Positions 1 to 8,900 of a DNA stretch of 64,000 nucleotides are shown here, one piece after another. The position numbers and the translations under genes are program-made. The notes beneath the pieces were generated by a model. It saw only the letters and a list, made by a program, of their open reading frames with translations. It was not told the DNA's origin and made no database searches. Every line of letters begins with the position of its first letter. The stretch's first letter is position 1. The DNA comes from Marisalimonas sp016777705 (GTDB lineage: Bacteria > Pseudomonadota > Alphaproteobacteria > Puniceispirillales > Marisalimonadaceae). The DNA is taken from NCBI RefSeq assembly GCF_047717795.1, contig NZ_CP159808.1, positions 744,001-808,000 on the forward strand. The letters are read 5' to 3'.

Positions 1-63
1 TTGCTAAATATGTAAGTTCTTTGTTGTTATTTTTATTAAAACTACTTATATAATTATGTATTG

Positions 64-139
64 GGGCGGTTAGCTCAGTTGGTAGAGCATCTCGTTTACA
101 CCGAGAATGTCGGCGGTTCGAGACCGTCACCGCCCACCA
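64..139 (+). tRNA. tRNA-Val (anticodon TAC)
   Basis: A full cloverleaf can be folded. The acceptor stem GGGCGGT pairs with ACCGCCC, the D arm carries AGCTCAGTTGGTAGAGC, the anticodon stem TCTCG/CGAGA encloses loop TTTACAC with anticodon TAC (valine), and the T loop is GTTCGAGAC. The 3' CCA is encoded (137-139). A T-rich run follows directly and may help end transcription. It stands alone, upstream of and pointing towards the convergent fpr gene. Confidence 0.97.
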
Positions 140-232
140 TTTTTTATCTTTCCTTTTTTGTTTTTACTCTAAAACTTTAGATAATATTATAAATAATAAT
201 TATACAATATTAGTCTATAACTTTTAATGAGT

Positions 233-1009
233 TTATCCAACAAACGCCTTTTCCAAAACAAACTCAGCTGGATTGTTGTTAGCACCTTCGCTTAGCCCTA
301 AGTCCAAGAGTATTTTCTTAAGGTCGTTATTTAAACCCATTGATCCGCAAAACATAAATCTATCATTTGATGAAATTTCACTTATATCTAGATCGTCAAA
401 GATTTTTTTAGAAGTTATAAGGTCTGTTATTCGACCTCGGCAAGTAGTTTTTTCTCTTGTAGTTGAAGCGTAACTTAATAGTTTATTGGAGATAAATTCT
501 GAAATAATTTCATGATTATTACATTCTTCAATAATTTGCTGACTATACTGTAGTTCTTTAGAAGTTCTACAAGTATGAGTGACAATAACTTGTTCAAACT
601 TATCATATGTTTCAGGTTCTCTAATAAGTGAGGAGAAAGGAGCGAAACCAGTTCCAGATGATAGTAAAAACAATCGCTTACCTGGTTTTAATGCATCTAA
701 AACTAGAGTTCCAGTAGATTTAGGCATTAAAATAATATCATCATTAATCTTAATATTTTTTAATTTTGATGTTAAGGGGCCATCTTTAACAATAATTGAA
801 TAAAATTCTAACTCATCTGACCATGTTGGTGATGCAATTGAATATGCCCTTAAAATAGGTTTATCTTTTCTATTTGGTAACCCAATCATTACGAATTCAC
901 CAGACCTAAATCTTAAGTTGGTAGGCCTTTGAATTCGAAACGAAAACAAACTTTCAGTCCAATGTTTTATGTAAGTAACTTTTTGATAATTATTAGAGAA
1001 CTTTGACAA
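233..1009 (-). CDS. fpr: Ferredoxin--NADP(+) reductase (Fpr, bacterial plant-type fold)
   Basis: The 258-residue protein moves electrons between NADPH and ferredoxin or flavodoxin using FAD, in the cytoplasm. The FAD motif RAYS is at residues 54-57, a pyrophosphate-binding GTGFAPF segment is at 119-125, and the FCGS motif lies near 220. The C-terminus ends in AFVG, as is usual for the subclass of bacterial Fpr that stacks a short C-terminal tail on the flavin. Length matches the family (about 257-260). It lies 9 nt downstream of the epimerase-like gene, so the two are probably cotranscribed. In a genome with few other reductants such an enzyme would feed Fe-S assembly or oxidative-stress functions; that role is inferred. 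Confidence 0.93.
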   Translation of the reverse strand: MSKFSNNYQKVTYIKHWTESLFSFRIQRPTNLRFRSGEFVMIGLPNRKDKPILRAYSIASPTWSDELEFYSIIVKDGPLTSKLKNIKINDDIILMPKSTGTLVLDALKPGKRLFLLSSGTGFAPFSSLIREPETYDKFEQVIVTHTCRTSKELQYSQQIIEECNNHEIISEFISNKLLSYASTTREKTTCRGRITDLITSKKIFDDLDISEISSNDRFMFCGSMGLNNDLKKILLDLGLSEGANNNPAEFVLEKAFVG

Positions 1010-1018
1010 TAAATCTTC

Positions 1019-1858
1019 CTAATTTAATTTATAAGATTTGATTAATTGTTTAGTTAATTGAAGTAAAGCTTTTTTATAATCCGGATGCTTCATTTCATAT
1101 TTAAAATTATGACCTATAACTTTAGTTTTAACTATTCTGTTAACTTCATAGAAAGATTTTAACATTTCAGATGCTTCTTCAGGTTTATATTTTAAAATAA
1201 CAGGTTTAAGTAATTGTAATACATTCGACACATATTCAACTGCATCATAATTTTTAACTAAATTTTGGTCACTAACATTTACAACTGTGTCGTCATGTTT
1301 TTCTATTAAGAATTTTATAACTATTCCAGATAGGTCTTCCACATGTATTCTATTCGATATATAATTTTCTTTAACAATAATTGTATTATCACCATTTAAA
1401 TATTTTATCATAGGGTGTCTTTTAGGGCCATAAATACCAGATATTCTAAAAAGTGATGTTCTTTTATTTTGTTTAATCCATTCTTGTTCAGCGCTTAATC
1501 TAATTATACCTCTTTTGCTTTTGGGGTCAGGCTTTGTTTTCTCATTGACTTCGCCATCACCATATACTGAAGTAGCCGATAAATAGATTAATTTATTTTT
1601 ATTAAGCGAAATTGATTTTCCGTATTTAGCTATTATAGGGTCCATTCCTTGATCATTTGGAGGGACAGTAGAAATAATGTTACTATTTATAAGTTGTTTA
1701 GAGACATTTTGGGTATCTGAAAAATTAAAGTAATGTATATTTTTTTTAGGATTGGAAATATTTCTTGTTATTATAGAGACTTCAAACCCTTTTTTAAGAG
1801 CCTCTTTTGATAAAAAATTCGCTGTATAGCCGTTTCCAAGTATTGTTAATTTAATCAT
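1019..1858 (-). CDS. NAD-dependent epimerase/dehydratase-like protein (YeeZ-type SDR)
   Basis: A 279-residue Rossmann protein. It starts with a dinucleotide-binding strand and glycine loop (GNGYTANF, residues 8-15) and carries the conserved SATSVYGD segment at 94-101. A canonical YxxxK catalytic pair is not obvious after this motif; the region reads RGIIRLSAEQEW, as in the atypical YeeZ group of extended SDRs, so the reaction cannot be stated. First gene of a two-gene operon with fpr. The ATG at 1858 is the first codon of the reading frame after the riboswitch region on the other strand. Cytosolic; substrate unknown. Confidence 0.75.
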   Translation of the reverse strand: MIKLTILGNGYTANFLSKEALKKGFEVSIITRNISNPKKNIHYFNFSDTQNVSKQLINSNIISTVPPNDQGMDPIIAKYGKSISLNKNKLIYLSATSVYGDGEVNEKTKPDPKSKRGIIRLSAEQEWIKQNKRTSLFRISGIYGPKRHPMIKYLNGDNTIIVKENYISNRIHVEDLSGIVIKFLIEKHDDTVVNVSDQNLVKNYDAVEYVSNVLQLLKPVILKYKPEEASEMLKSFYEVNRIVKTKVIGHNFKYEMKHPDYKKALLQLTKQLIKSYKLN

Positions 1859-1917
1859 TTATAAAAACTTTAATTTTTACTTGCATATCTTAGTTATTTC
1901 GATTTACATCTAATGAT

Positions 1918-2095
1918 GTTTATGGTGCTTTGAAGTTTTCTTCAAGCTTAAAATGGGAATTTGGTAATTCACTTGAATTAGTAAGCCAAAGCTGTCCCCG
2001 CAACTGTAAGTGCTGAGTAAAGGCTAATATACCACTGGAATATTCTGGGAAGGTAGTCTTAACGTTAATGCACAAGCCAGGAGACCTGCCATAAA
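1918..2095 (+). promoter_or_regulatory. Cobalamin (adenosylcobalamin-type) riboswitch
   Basis: The conserved core is visible in order: TGGTGC near 1922, GGGAA..TTGGT near 1953-1965, the CCCCGCAACTGTAAG block around 1996-2010, CCACTG near 2032, GGGAAGG near 2048, and the B12 box AAGCCAGGAGACCTGCC near 2075-2091. Downstream, GTCGCT (about 2098) can pair with AGCGAC (about 2150), giving a plausible expression platform before the translation start of the receptor gene at 2210. It should lower expression of the receptor and the following membrane protein when cobalamin is plentiful. Confidence 0.95.
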
Positions 2096-2209
2096 TTGTC
2101 GCTTTGTCAAATACCGGGTAGAGTAGATGGCACGTGTACATATCGTCTAGCGACTAAATTAGGTGAGGAGTTTAGGCTCTTTAATTTTATTTACTTGCTG
2201 GAGGCAATT

Positions 2210-4177
2210 ATGATCACACGTGCTTTTTATCTAACTTTTTTACTTTTACTTAACTATTCGTCACAATCTATTTCTTCTGAAAATGAATCTCTTAGAATAA
2301 CAATTCACCCCACTATTATAAATGAGAATGTAGTGGGTAGTTCAACTACCATAATCAATAATAAAATGATTAGAGAAAATTCTCATTTACCACTTGGAAG
2401 TCTATTATCTAGATTTTCTGGCATAAACTTTGAAAATTTATATTCAGGAGTTGACGTTAAATCGTCAGTTAAAATTAGGGGGTTTGGTGAGCAAGCTTCA
2501 AGAAATGTATTAGTACTTTTAAATGGAATACGAATTTCTGATATGACAATTGCTGGAGCTAATTTATCAAGAGTACCAATAGAGAGTATTTATAAAATAG
2601 AAATTATAAAGGGTGGTACTGCAAGTGTTTTATTTGGTGATGGAGCAACTGCTGGTGCTGTGAATATAATTACAAAGAATCCTTTATATTCAGAAGATAT
2701 GTTCAAGATAACAACTTCTTTGAAATCATTTAATACTAAAAAACAGATAATTTCAGTTACTAACAAAAATGACAATATAGCGCTAGATGCTACAATATAT
2801 GACTTAAGCACTGATGGATATAGAGATAATAGTGAGTATGATAATAGTTCATTGAGCTTTAATATTACAAATTTTACAGATATTAATTCAAGGTTATGGG
2901 CTGAATTAAAATCATCTAATGAACAAACTCGCCTACCAGGTAGTATTTTATTAACTGATTTTTATAATAAACCTACATATACACGTTTTCCCAAAGATTT
3001 TGGTTCTGAAAAAATAAAATCGCTGAAAATTGGTAATGAGGCTAAACTTTCAAACAATGCAAAATTTTTATCAAGTCTTAGATTAGAAAAAAAAGATCAA
3101 TACTCTTCCATGTTGAATTATGGAATAACATATAAAAGCGATACTTCTTTGAATACTGTTCATCTAAATTCGCAACTTATAAATAGTAACTTATTCTCTA
3201 ATAAAAGTTTGGAAGGTAAGTTTGGTATAGATGTTTATAATTCTAATTATAAAGTTGATGCTAATAATTGGGCATATGTTCAGTACATAAATAAGGCGGA
3301 GCAATTAATCATCGAACCGTCATTAATCTTTAATATTAAAAATCAATTAAAAAAAGGTTTGAATTTTGAAGTTGGAGCGCGTTCACATCATTATAATATA
3401 AATGTTAATAATATGTTGTCATCAAAGACCAAAGTCCTTTCTAATCAGGAGGATAAATACGCATGGTCATTAGGCACTGATTATAACTTTGCAAATGATA
3501 AAAAAGTTTTTGGTCATATTTCCCGTTCATATAGATCTCCTCGATTAGATGAGATTATTACTGTTGGTCCTTCAACAAATATTAATCCTCTCAAACATCA
3601 GTTTTCTCATGATATAGAGCTTGGTTTCGAAAAAAAATCATCAAATGACAGATTTAAAATATCTGCATTCAGAAGTTTACTTAAAAATCAAATTTTCTAT
3701 AATTCAACCTCTTTTGCTAATGAAAACTATGATCCTTCTATTCATCAGGGTGTAGAACTTGAATATGATAAAGAAGTTAATAAGAAATTAAATTTTACAA
3801 CAAATAGTACCTTCATGAATTCATACGTTTCTAAAGGGACTTTTAAAGGTAATGATACTCCATACGTCCCAAGAATTAAAACTAATGCATCTTTGAATTA
3901 CAATATTAATAAAACTGCTAACGCAAGCTTAACCTATAAATATTTTGGAAAAACTCGTTCAGGAAATGATGATGGTAATGTGCTTGAAAAATCAAAATCT
4001 TATCAAGTGTCAGATATAAAGCTTTCTTATAAATTTAAAAACATTACCGTTAACTCATTTATAAATAATTTTTTAGACGAAAAATATTATACTAATTTAA
4101 TTAAAGGTGCAGCAGGTGGTTATGTTTATCCACAAGCAGGAAGAACATTTGGGTTTGAGATCCAAGCAGATTTTTGA
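2210..4177 (+). CDS. btuB: TonB-dependent outer-membrane receptor, cobalamin-regulated (BtuB-like)
   Basis: A 655-residue outer-membrane receptor. From the ATG at 2210 the N-terminus is a clear signal peptide (hydrophobic residues 5-15, then SSQSISSEN). The start is supported by TGGAGG at 2199-2204; an upstream TTG in frame at 2096 would put the riboswitch end inside the protein and is rejected. A plug domain follows (IRGFGEQASRNVLVLLNGIR, then EIIKGGTASVLFGDGATAGA), then a long beta-barrel region ending in a C-terminal phenylalanine, typical of barrel insertion by BAM. Substrate cobalamin is inferred from the riboswitch; the receptor family alone would not tell. The following gene is 46 nt downstream and probably in the same transcript. 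Confidence 0.9.
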   Translation: MITRAFYLTFLLLLNYSSQSISSENESLRITIHPTIINENVVGSSTTIINNKMIRENSHLPLGSLLSRFSGINFENLYSGVDVKSSVKIRGFGEQASRNVLVLLNGIRISDMTIAGANLSRVPIESIYKIEIIKGGTASVLFGDGATAGAVNIITKNPLYSEDMFKITTSLKSFNTKKQIISVTNKNDNIALDATIYDLSTDGYRDNSEYDNSSLSFNITNFTDINSRLWAELKSSNEQTRLPGSILLTDFYNKPTYTRFPKDFGSEKIKSLKIGNEAKLSNNAKFLSSLRLEKKDQYSSMLNYGITYKSDTSLNTVHLNSQLINSNLFSNKSLEGKFGIDVYNSNYKVDANNWAYVQYINKAEQLIIEPSLIFNIKNQLKKGLNFEVGARSHHYNINVNNMLSSKTKVLSNQEDKYAWSLGTDYNFANDKKVFGHISRSYRSPRLDEIITVGPSTNINPLKHQFSHDIELGFEKKSSNDRFKISAFRSLLKNQIFYNSTSFANENYDPSIHQGVELEYDKEVNKKLNFTTNSTFMNSYVSKGTFKGNDTPYVPRIKTNASLNYNINKTANASLTYKYFGKTRSGNDDGNVLEKSKSYQVSDIKLSYKFKNITVNSFINNFLDEKYYTNLIKGAAGGYVYPQAGRTFGFEIQADF

Positions 4178-4223
4178 TTAAGTATTAACTTGAGTTAATT
4201 TAAATTAAGGTATAAAAAAAGTT

Positions 4224-4736
4224 ATGAATACAAACAAACTACTCAAATATGCTTTAATATTTTCTGGTTCGATTGGTATTATTCTTCTTTTTAGAGTAAT
4301 ACCACATCCTCCAAATTTTACTCCAGTAATAGCTTTAAGTTTTTATATCCCTGTTTTGTTAGGATTTTGGTCTATTCCTTTTATTATATTGTCATTTGCA
4401 ATAACAGATTATTTAATTGGGTTTCATAGTTTATTAATATGGACATGGTCTAGCCTAGCATTCATTGGAATTTTATCTAAATTTTCTAATGGAATGAAAA
4501 GTAGATTAACGCTTTCTACTTTAGGCTCTTGCATGTTTTTTGTAATTACTAACTTTGGGGTATGGTTAACCAGTTCATTCTATGAAAAGAGTATGAACGG
4601 ATTATTGAATTGTTATATTATGGGTATACCATTCTTTACAAATACCATATTAAGTACAATTTTATATGGTATAGCTATTGAATTTTTTATATTTTCTAAA
4701 TATTTCCAATCAAGTTTCATTGCGTTCAAAAAATAA
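4224..4736 (+). CDS. DUF6580-like inner-membrane protein, candidate cobalamin transport component
   Basis: A 170-residue very hydrophobic protein with about five membrane spans and no signal peptide. The segment PHPPNFTPVIALSF near residues 27-40 is the type of PNFTP motif seen in the DUF6580 group, whose fold resembles small ECF-type substrate-binding membrane components. It lies directly behind the riboswitch-controlled receptor, without an obvious terminator in between, so a role in moving cobalamin or a corrinoid across the inner membrane is a reasonable inference. No ATPase or BtuC/BtuD/BtuF gene is in the window. Family call from memory of the motif, so moderate confidence. Confidence 0.6.
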   Translation: MNTNKLLKYALIFSGSIGIILLFRVIPHPPNFTPVIALSFYIPVLLGFWSIPFIILSFAITDYLIGFHSLLIWTWSSLAFIGILSKFSNGMKSRLTLSTLGSCMFFVITNFGVWLTSSFYEKSMNGLLNCYIMGIPFFTNTILSTILYGIAIEFFIFSKYFQSSFIAFKK

Positions 4737-4825
4737 TTAATAAATTATTCATTTTAGTACATTATGCTTAATCTTTTCTTGACCAATAGATCCTCAACCT
4801 CTATCAAGTATATTAATCCTTTTTA

Positions 4826-4902
<77 letters not shown>

Positions 4903-4997
4903 TAACTCGTAAATTAAGATAACATTTATTTTTAACTTGTTAATAATTAATTATTAATATTTAATAAAAATAAAAATTAAAACTAATGTAGATTTTT

Positions 4998-5408
4998 ATG
5001 AAACTTGAATTACATCACATCAATTTATCAACTCATAAAGTAGATGAAATGAATGATTTTTATTTAAAAGTTATGAAGTTAAAAACTGAGACAGAAGGTT
5101 TGCCTGTTTTAGAGAAGAAAAAAGGTTATTCAGGCAATGTTGCTTTTGTGTCTGATGGTAATATACAAACACATTTAGCGGAAAAAGATTTAAATGTATG
5201 TTTTAAGACGGGACATAACATTAACCCTCTTGAAAAGGGTCATATTGCCTATAGAACAGATGATTTGGACGCATTTAAACAACATCTAGATGAATTAGGT
5301 ATAAATTATTCTGATTGGGGTGAAACAGCTGTTGCTGGATGGAAACAAATATTTTTTTATGACCCAGATGGGAACATTATAGAAGTCCATGAAGTTAAAT
5401 ACAAATAG
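4998..5408 (+). CDS. VOC (glyoxalase/bleomycin-resistance/dioxygenase) family protein
   Basis: 136 residues with the paired beta-alpha-beta-beta-beta layout of the vicinal oxygen chelate fold. Likely metal ligands are His6/His7 in the first strand, a His in KGHIAYR in the middle, and a Glu in the terminal FFYDPDGNIIEVHEV motif, which is the standard end of this family. One domain only, so it should act as a dimer. Substrate cannot be told; glyoxalase-like, FosX-like and dioxygenase-like members look alike at this level. Stands between tRNA-Asp and an MFS gene on the same strand, 48 nt apart. Confidence 0.85.
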   Translation: MKLELHHINLSTHKVDEMNDFYLKVMKLKTETEGLPVLEKKKGYSGNVAFVSDGNIQTHLAEKDLNVCFKTGHNINPLEKGHIAYRTDDLDAFKQHLDELGINYSDWGETAVAGWKQIFFYDPDGNIIEVHEVKYK

Positions 5409-5456
5409 ACGTAATTTCTGATAATAATAAATTTTAAACATGATTGGTAGTTAAAT

Positions 5457-6641
5457 TTGAAAAAGCCTAACATTAATTTGTTGGCTATTATAGTTGCAGT
5501 TCCAGTAATTGGAATGACTATTATATCACCAGCATTAACTTTAATAAAAGATGATTTAAATATTTCTTTTTCAGATACTCAATTAACCTTAACTTTATAT
5601 TTCCTTTTTTTAGCTTTTGGTCAAATCATATCTGGGCCGTTTTCAGATAAATATGGAAGAAAACCAATTTTAATTCTTGGAGCGTCAATTTATTCTGTTG
5701 CTGCTTTTATGGCTTCGTTTTCCTCAAATATTGAAATACTTTTATTTTTGAGATGTATACAAGGGTTTGGTGCAGCAGCTTGTTTATCAGTTGGTAGAAC
5801 GATTTTGAGTGATTGTTTTGAAATAGCTGAAGCTGCTAAACAAATGTCAAAAATGACGGCTATAATGGCCATTATACCTATTACATGTTTTATATTTGGT
5901 GGAATTCTAGCTGAATTTTTAGGTTGGCGAACTAATTTGATAGCCCTAGGCTTAATTAGCATGGTTTTGCTTATATTCATGTTTTTAATTTTAGAAGAAA
6001 CTCTAGTCAATAAATCAAAAAGTGTAAGTTTTTTTAATATGTTTCTTGTGTATAAAAACTTAATACAGACTTCTTTGTTTAGACTTTTTACTATTACAAC
6101 TGCCATGCAAACTTCAATGTTTTTTTCTATGAATGGCTTCATGCCATATGAATTTGCAAGAAAAGGCGTAAGTATATCAGAATTTGGTATTTGGTTTTCA
6201 CTTACCTCAGTTGGTTATATTTTGGGAAATATAATAAATGGAAAGTTCAGCCCAATAATTGGTTTAGAAAAAATGTGTTCTATAGGAACTATATGTTCTT
6301 TTTTTACCGTTTTTCTATTTCTTTTAAACCATTATACAGGTACTAACGGACCTCTAACTTTATCTTTAATTTGTGTTGTATTTGGATGTTCTAATGGTTT
6401 TGCTGTCGCAAATAGTATGACTGGAGCAATTAATTCATCCAAATCGAATAAAGGATCTGCAAGCGGTTTAATGGGAGCATTTCAAGTCGGTTGTGGTGGC
6501 TTGGCAGGGTATTTAATTATTTTATTTGGAGGAGCTGAAGATTTCTACATATGTATTTTAGCTTTATTTATTATGTCAGGTATCTCAATTATATCTTCTT
6601 CATTTATTTTAATAAATAAAAATAAGCAGCTTGTTAAATAG
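5457..6641 (+). CDS. MFS transporter, Bcr/CflA (DHA1) drug-efflux type
   Basis: 394 residues with 12 predicted membrane spans and no signal peptide. The loop between spans 2 and 3 holds the MFS signature SGPFSDKYGRKP (about residues 62-73), and RCIQGFGAAACLSVGRTILSD follows in spans 4-5, both typical of the Bcr/CflA drug:H+ antiporter group. The start is a TTG at 5457 with only a weak ribosome site. It precedes a run of catabolic genes, so export of a metabolite is as likely as drug resistance; that is inference. Confidence 0.88.
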   Translation: MKKPNINLLAIIVAVPVIGMTIISPALTLIKDDLNISFSDTQLTLTLYFLFLAFGQIISGPFSDKYGRKPILILGASIYSVAAFMASFSSNIEILLFLRCIQGFGAAACLSVGRTILSDCFEIAEAAKQMSKMTAIMAIIPITCFIFGGILAEFLGWRTNLIALGLISMVLLIFMFLILEETLVNKSKSVSFFNMFLVYKNLIQTSLFRLFTITTAMQTSMFFSMNGFMPYEFARKGVSISEFGIWFSLTSVGYILGNIINGKFSPIIGLEKMCSIGTICSFFTVFLFLLNHYTGTNGPLTLSLICVVFGCSNGFAVANSMTGAINSSKSNKGSASGLMGAFQVGCGGLAGYLIILFGGAEDFYICILALFIMSGISIISSSFILINKNKQLVK

Positions 6642-6689
6642 ATTTTTTTAGTGAAGATAATATTAAATTAAATAACGAATTCTTGTAAT

Positions 6690-7616
6690 ATGAATAAAGA
6701 TATTAAAATACTAGATGCGCATCACCATTTCTGGGATCTTGATAAAAATTATTATCCATTTTTAAGTGACAAAATAGACAATGATTTTTTTTTAGGTGAT
6801 TATTCATCTATCAGACATAACTATCTTCCAAGTGACTATGTTAAAGATACTAAAGATCATAATGTTGTCGGAACAATTCATTGTGAAGCTGAATGGGACA
6901 GGGAAGACCAAATTGGTGAAACGTTATGGTTAGATAAGCTTTCGAAAACAAGAAAATTTCCAACTGCCATAATTGGTCATGCCTGGTTTGACAAAAAAAA
7001 CTCAGAAGCAATCATAGCCGAGCAAGCAAGCTTTGATATTGTTAAAGGCATACGTTCAAAACCCACTATTAGATTTTCTGCAAATAGTAAAGAATATGTC
7101 AAAAGTGGCTCTATGCAGGACTTGTCCTGGAGAAAAGGATTAAAATTATTAGAGAAATATAATCTTAATTATGATTTAAGAGTTCCTGCATGGCATTTGG
7201 AAGAAGCAACTGAAATAGTTAGATTAATACCGAATACAAAAGTAATTGTTAATCATGCTGGTTTTCCATGGGATAGAAGTAAGGAGGGTCTTGATTTTTG
7301 GAGGAAAGGGGTGAAAGCCATCTCTACTGAACCGAATACATTTATCAAGTTATCTGAGTTTGGTGTTAAAGAGCAAGGTTGGAATTACAAACAAAATGCA
7401 GATATAATATATGAATTGATTGATTTGTTTGGTCCCCAAAGATGCATGTTTGCTAGTAATTTTCCAGTTTCTAGATTAAAAATTACATTCGACGATTTAT
7501 TTACTAATTTCAAAAACATAGTAAAAAATTTTTCTTTAGATGAACAAATATCCCTCTTTTCAGACACTGCAATTAAAACATATAATATCAAAATAACAGA
7601 TATTGAAAAACGCTAA
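6690..7616 (+). CDS. Amidohydrolase-2 family protein (COG3618, sugar-lactone hydrolase type)
   Basis: 308 residues, a TIM-barrel amidohydrolase. The N-terminal metal motif DAHHHFWDLDKNYYPFL (about 9-25) is the hallmark of COG3618, whose characterised members hydrolyse sugar-acid lactones such as L-fuconolactone or related galactonolactones. Further barrel-end histidines are visible in the GTIHCEAEW, IGHAWF and VNHAGFPWD segments, and the C-terminal CMFASNFPVS segment supplies the usual late region. The nearby 2-keto-3-deoxygalactonate kinase and aldolase genes support a lactonase in a galactonate-like sugar-acid pathway. The exact lactone is not known. Confidence 0.8.
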   Translation: MNKDIKILDAHHHFWDLDKNYYPFLSDKIDNDFFLGDYSSIRHNYLPSDYVKDTKDHNVVGTIHCEAEWDREDQIGETLWLDKLSKTRKFPTAIIGHAWFDKKNSEAIIAEQASFDIVKGIRSKPTIRFSANSKEYVKSGSMQDLSWRKGLKLLEKYNLNYDLRVPAWHLEEATEIVRLIPNTKVIVNHAGFPWDRSKEGLDFWRKGVKAISTEPNTFIKLSEFGVKEQGWNYKQNADIIYELIDLFGPQRCMFASNFPVSRLKITFDDLFTNFKNIVKNFSLDEQISLFSDTAIKTYNIKITDIEKR

Positions 7617-7703
7617 TATATAATTTTTTTAAAATACAATAATTTGAATAAAATACCAAATATGTTAAGAGTTTCAGATATTTAAAAAAAACGGAGTCTT
7701 TTT

Positions 7704-8804
7704 TTGAGCATTCAATACACCCAAATTGTCAAAACACTTCCTTCTTCAGTTCCGTTTGTTGGTCCTGAAGCGCAAGAGAGAAGATTAGGAAAAAAATTTG
7801 AAGCCAGGATTGGCGCAAATGAAAGTGTTTTCGGGCCATCTCCAAAAGCGGTTTTAGCTATAACGGATGAAATAGGTCAAGCTTGGAAATATGGAGATCC
7901 CGAAAGTTTTGATTTAAAGCATGCTCTTGCTAAAAAACATAATGTTGCATTTGAAAATATTATAGTTGGAGAAGGTATCGACGGATTATTGGGTTATTTA
8001 GTAAGATTATTTATAGAGCAAGGTGATAATGTTGTTACAACTGATGGAGCTTATCCAACCTTTAATTATCATGTAGAAGGTTTTGGCGGTCAACTGCATA
8101 AAGTTCCTTTTAAGGACGACACAGAAGATTTAAATAATCTTTTGAATAAGGTAAGAGAAACTAAAGCAAAAATGCTTTACGTTTCAAATCCAAATAACCC
8201 TATGGGAACATTAAACTCAGTTAACGATATAAATAATTTAATTGAATATTTACCAACAGAAACATTATTATGTTTAGATGAGGCATATATTGATTTTGTC
8301 CCAACGGAATTAATACCTGAGATATCTTTAAATAAATCAAATGTTATTAGAATGAGAACTTTTTCTAAGGCATATGGAATGGCAGGATCAAGAGTTGGTT
8401 ATGGTATTGCTGCAAAAGATTTAATTTTAAATTTTGAAAAAGTAAGAAATCACTTTGGCATGTCAAGAATTGCTCAAGTAGGGGCATTAGTGTCGATTAA
8501 TGATAATAAATTTATTAGTGATGTTATATCAAAAGTTGAAAGTTCAAAGAGTAGAATTGCGAAGATTGCTCTAGCTAATAATTGTAAAGTTATTAAGTCT
8601 TTTACTAATTTTGTCGCTATTGATTGTTGTGAAAATGCTGATTTCGCAAAAAAAGTTTTAGAAAGTCTTATACAGCAGGGGGTTTTTGTTAGAATGCCTT
8701 ATTCATTTCCTCAAAATAGATGTATAAGAGTTACGGCAGGTTTAGATAAAGATATAGATTTATTCGAAAAAGCTTTTCCTATAGCTTTAACGGAAAGTAA
8801 ATGA
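7704..8804 (+). CDS. PLP-dependent aminotransferase, class I/II (HisC-like)
   Basis: 366 residues of fold-type I aminotransferase. Visible are the N-terminal ANESVFGPSPKA segment typical of histidinol-phosphate aminotransferase-like enzymes, VSNPNNPMGT (substrate/PLP contact), CLDEAYIDF with the aspartate that holds the PLP nitrogen, and TFSKAYGMAGSRVGYG with the Schiff-base lysine. The start is TTG at 7704, 7 nt after ACGGAG. HisC-like proteins outside the his operon often act on aromatic or other amino acids, and no other histidine gene is near. The physiological substrate is open. Confidence 0.85.
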   Translation: MSIQYTQIVKTLPSSVPFVGPEAQERRLGKKFEARIGANESVFGPSPKAVLAITDEIGQAWKYGDPESFDLKHALAKKHNVAFENIIVGEGIDGLLGYLVRLFIEQGDNVVTTDGAYPTFNYHVEGFGGQLHKVPFKDDTEDLNNLLNKVRETKAKMLYVSNPNNPMGTLNSVNDINNLIEYLPTETLLCLDEAYIDFVPTELIPEISLNKSNVIRMRTFSKAYGMAGSRVGYGIAAKDLILNFEKVRNHFGMSRIAQVGALVSINDNKFISDVISKVESSKSRIAKIALANNCKVIKSFTNFVAIDCCENADFAKKVLESLIQQGVFVRMPYSFPQNRCIRVTAGLDKDIDLFEKAFPIALTESK

Positions 8805-8900
8805 CTTTATTTTTATTATATTAACTTGTTATTTATTTTCTAATAACTAAATTAGTCTAATCAACAACATAATTATATCAATTCCTAGGGAGTGCTCACA

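Noticed and set aside
1920..2141. 73-codon frame on the minus strand
   Set aside because: It lies wholly within the cobalamin riboswitch and has no protein-like features.
2096..2209. N-terminal extension of the BtuB-like receptor from a TTG
   Set aside because: It would begin inside the riboswitch and put 38 residues before a clear signal peptide; the ATG at 2210 has a good ribosome site.
5690..6142. 150-codon minus-strand frame
   Set aside because: Antisense shadow of the MFS gene, with low-complexity composition caused by the AT-rich codons of the real gene.
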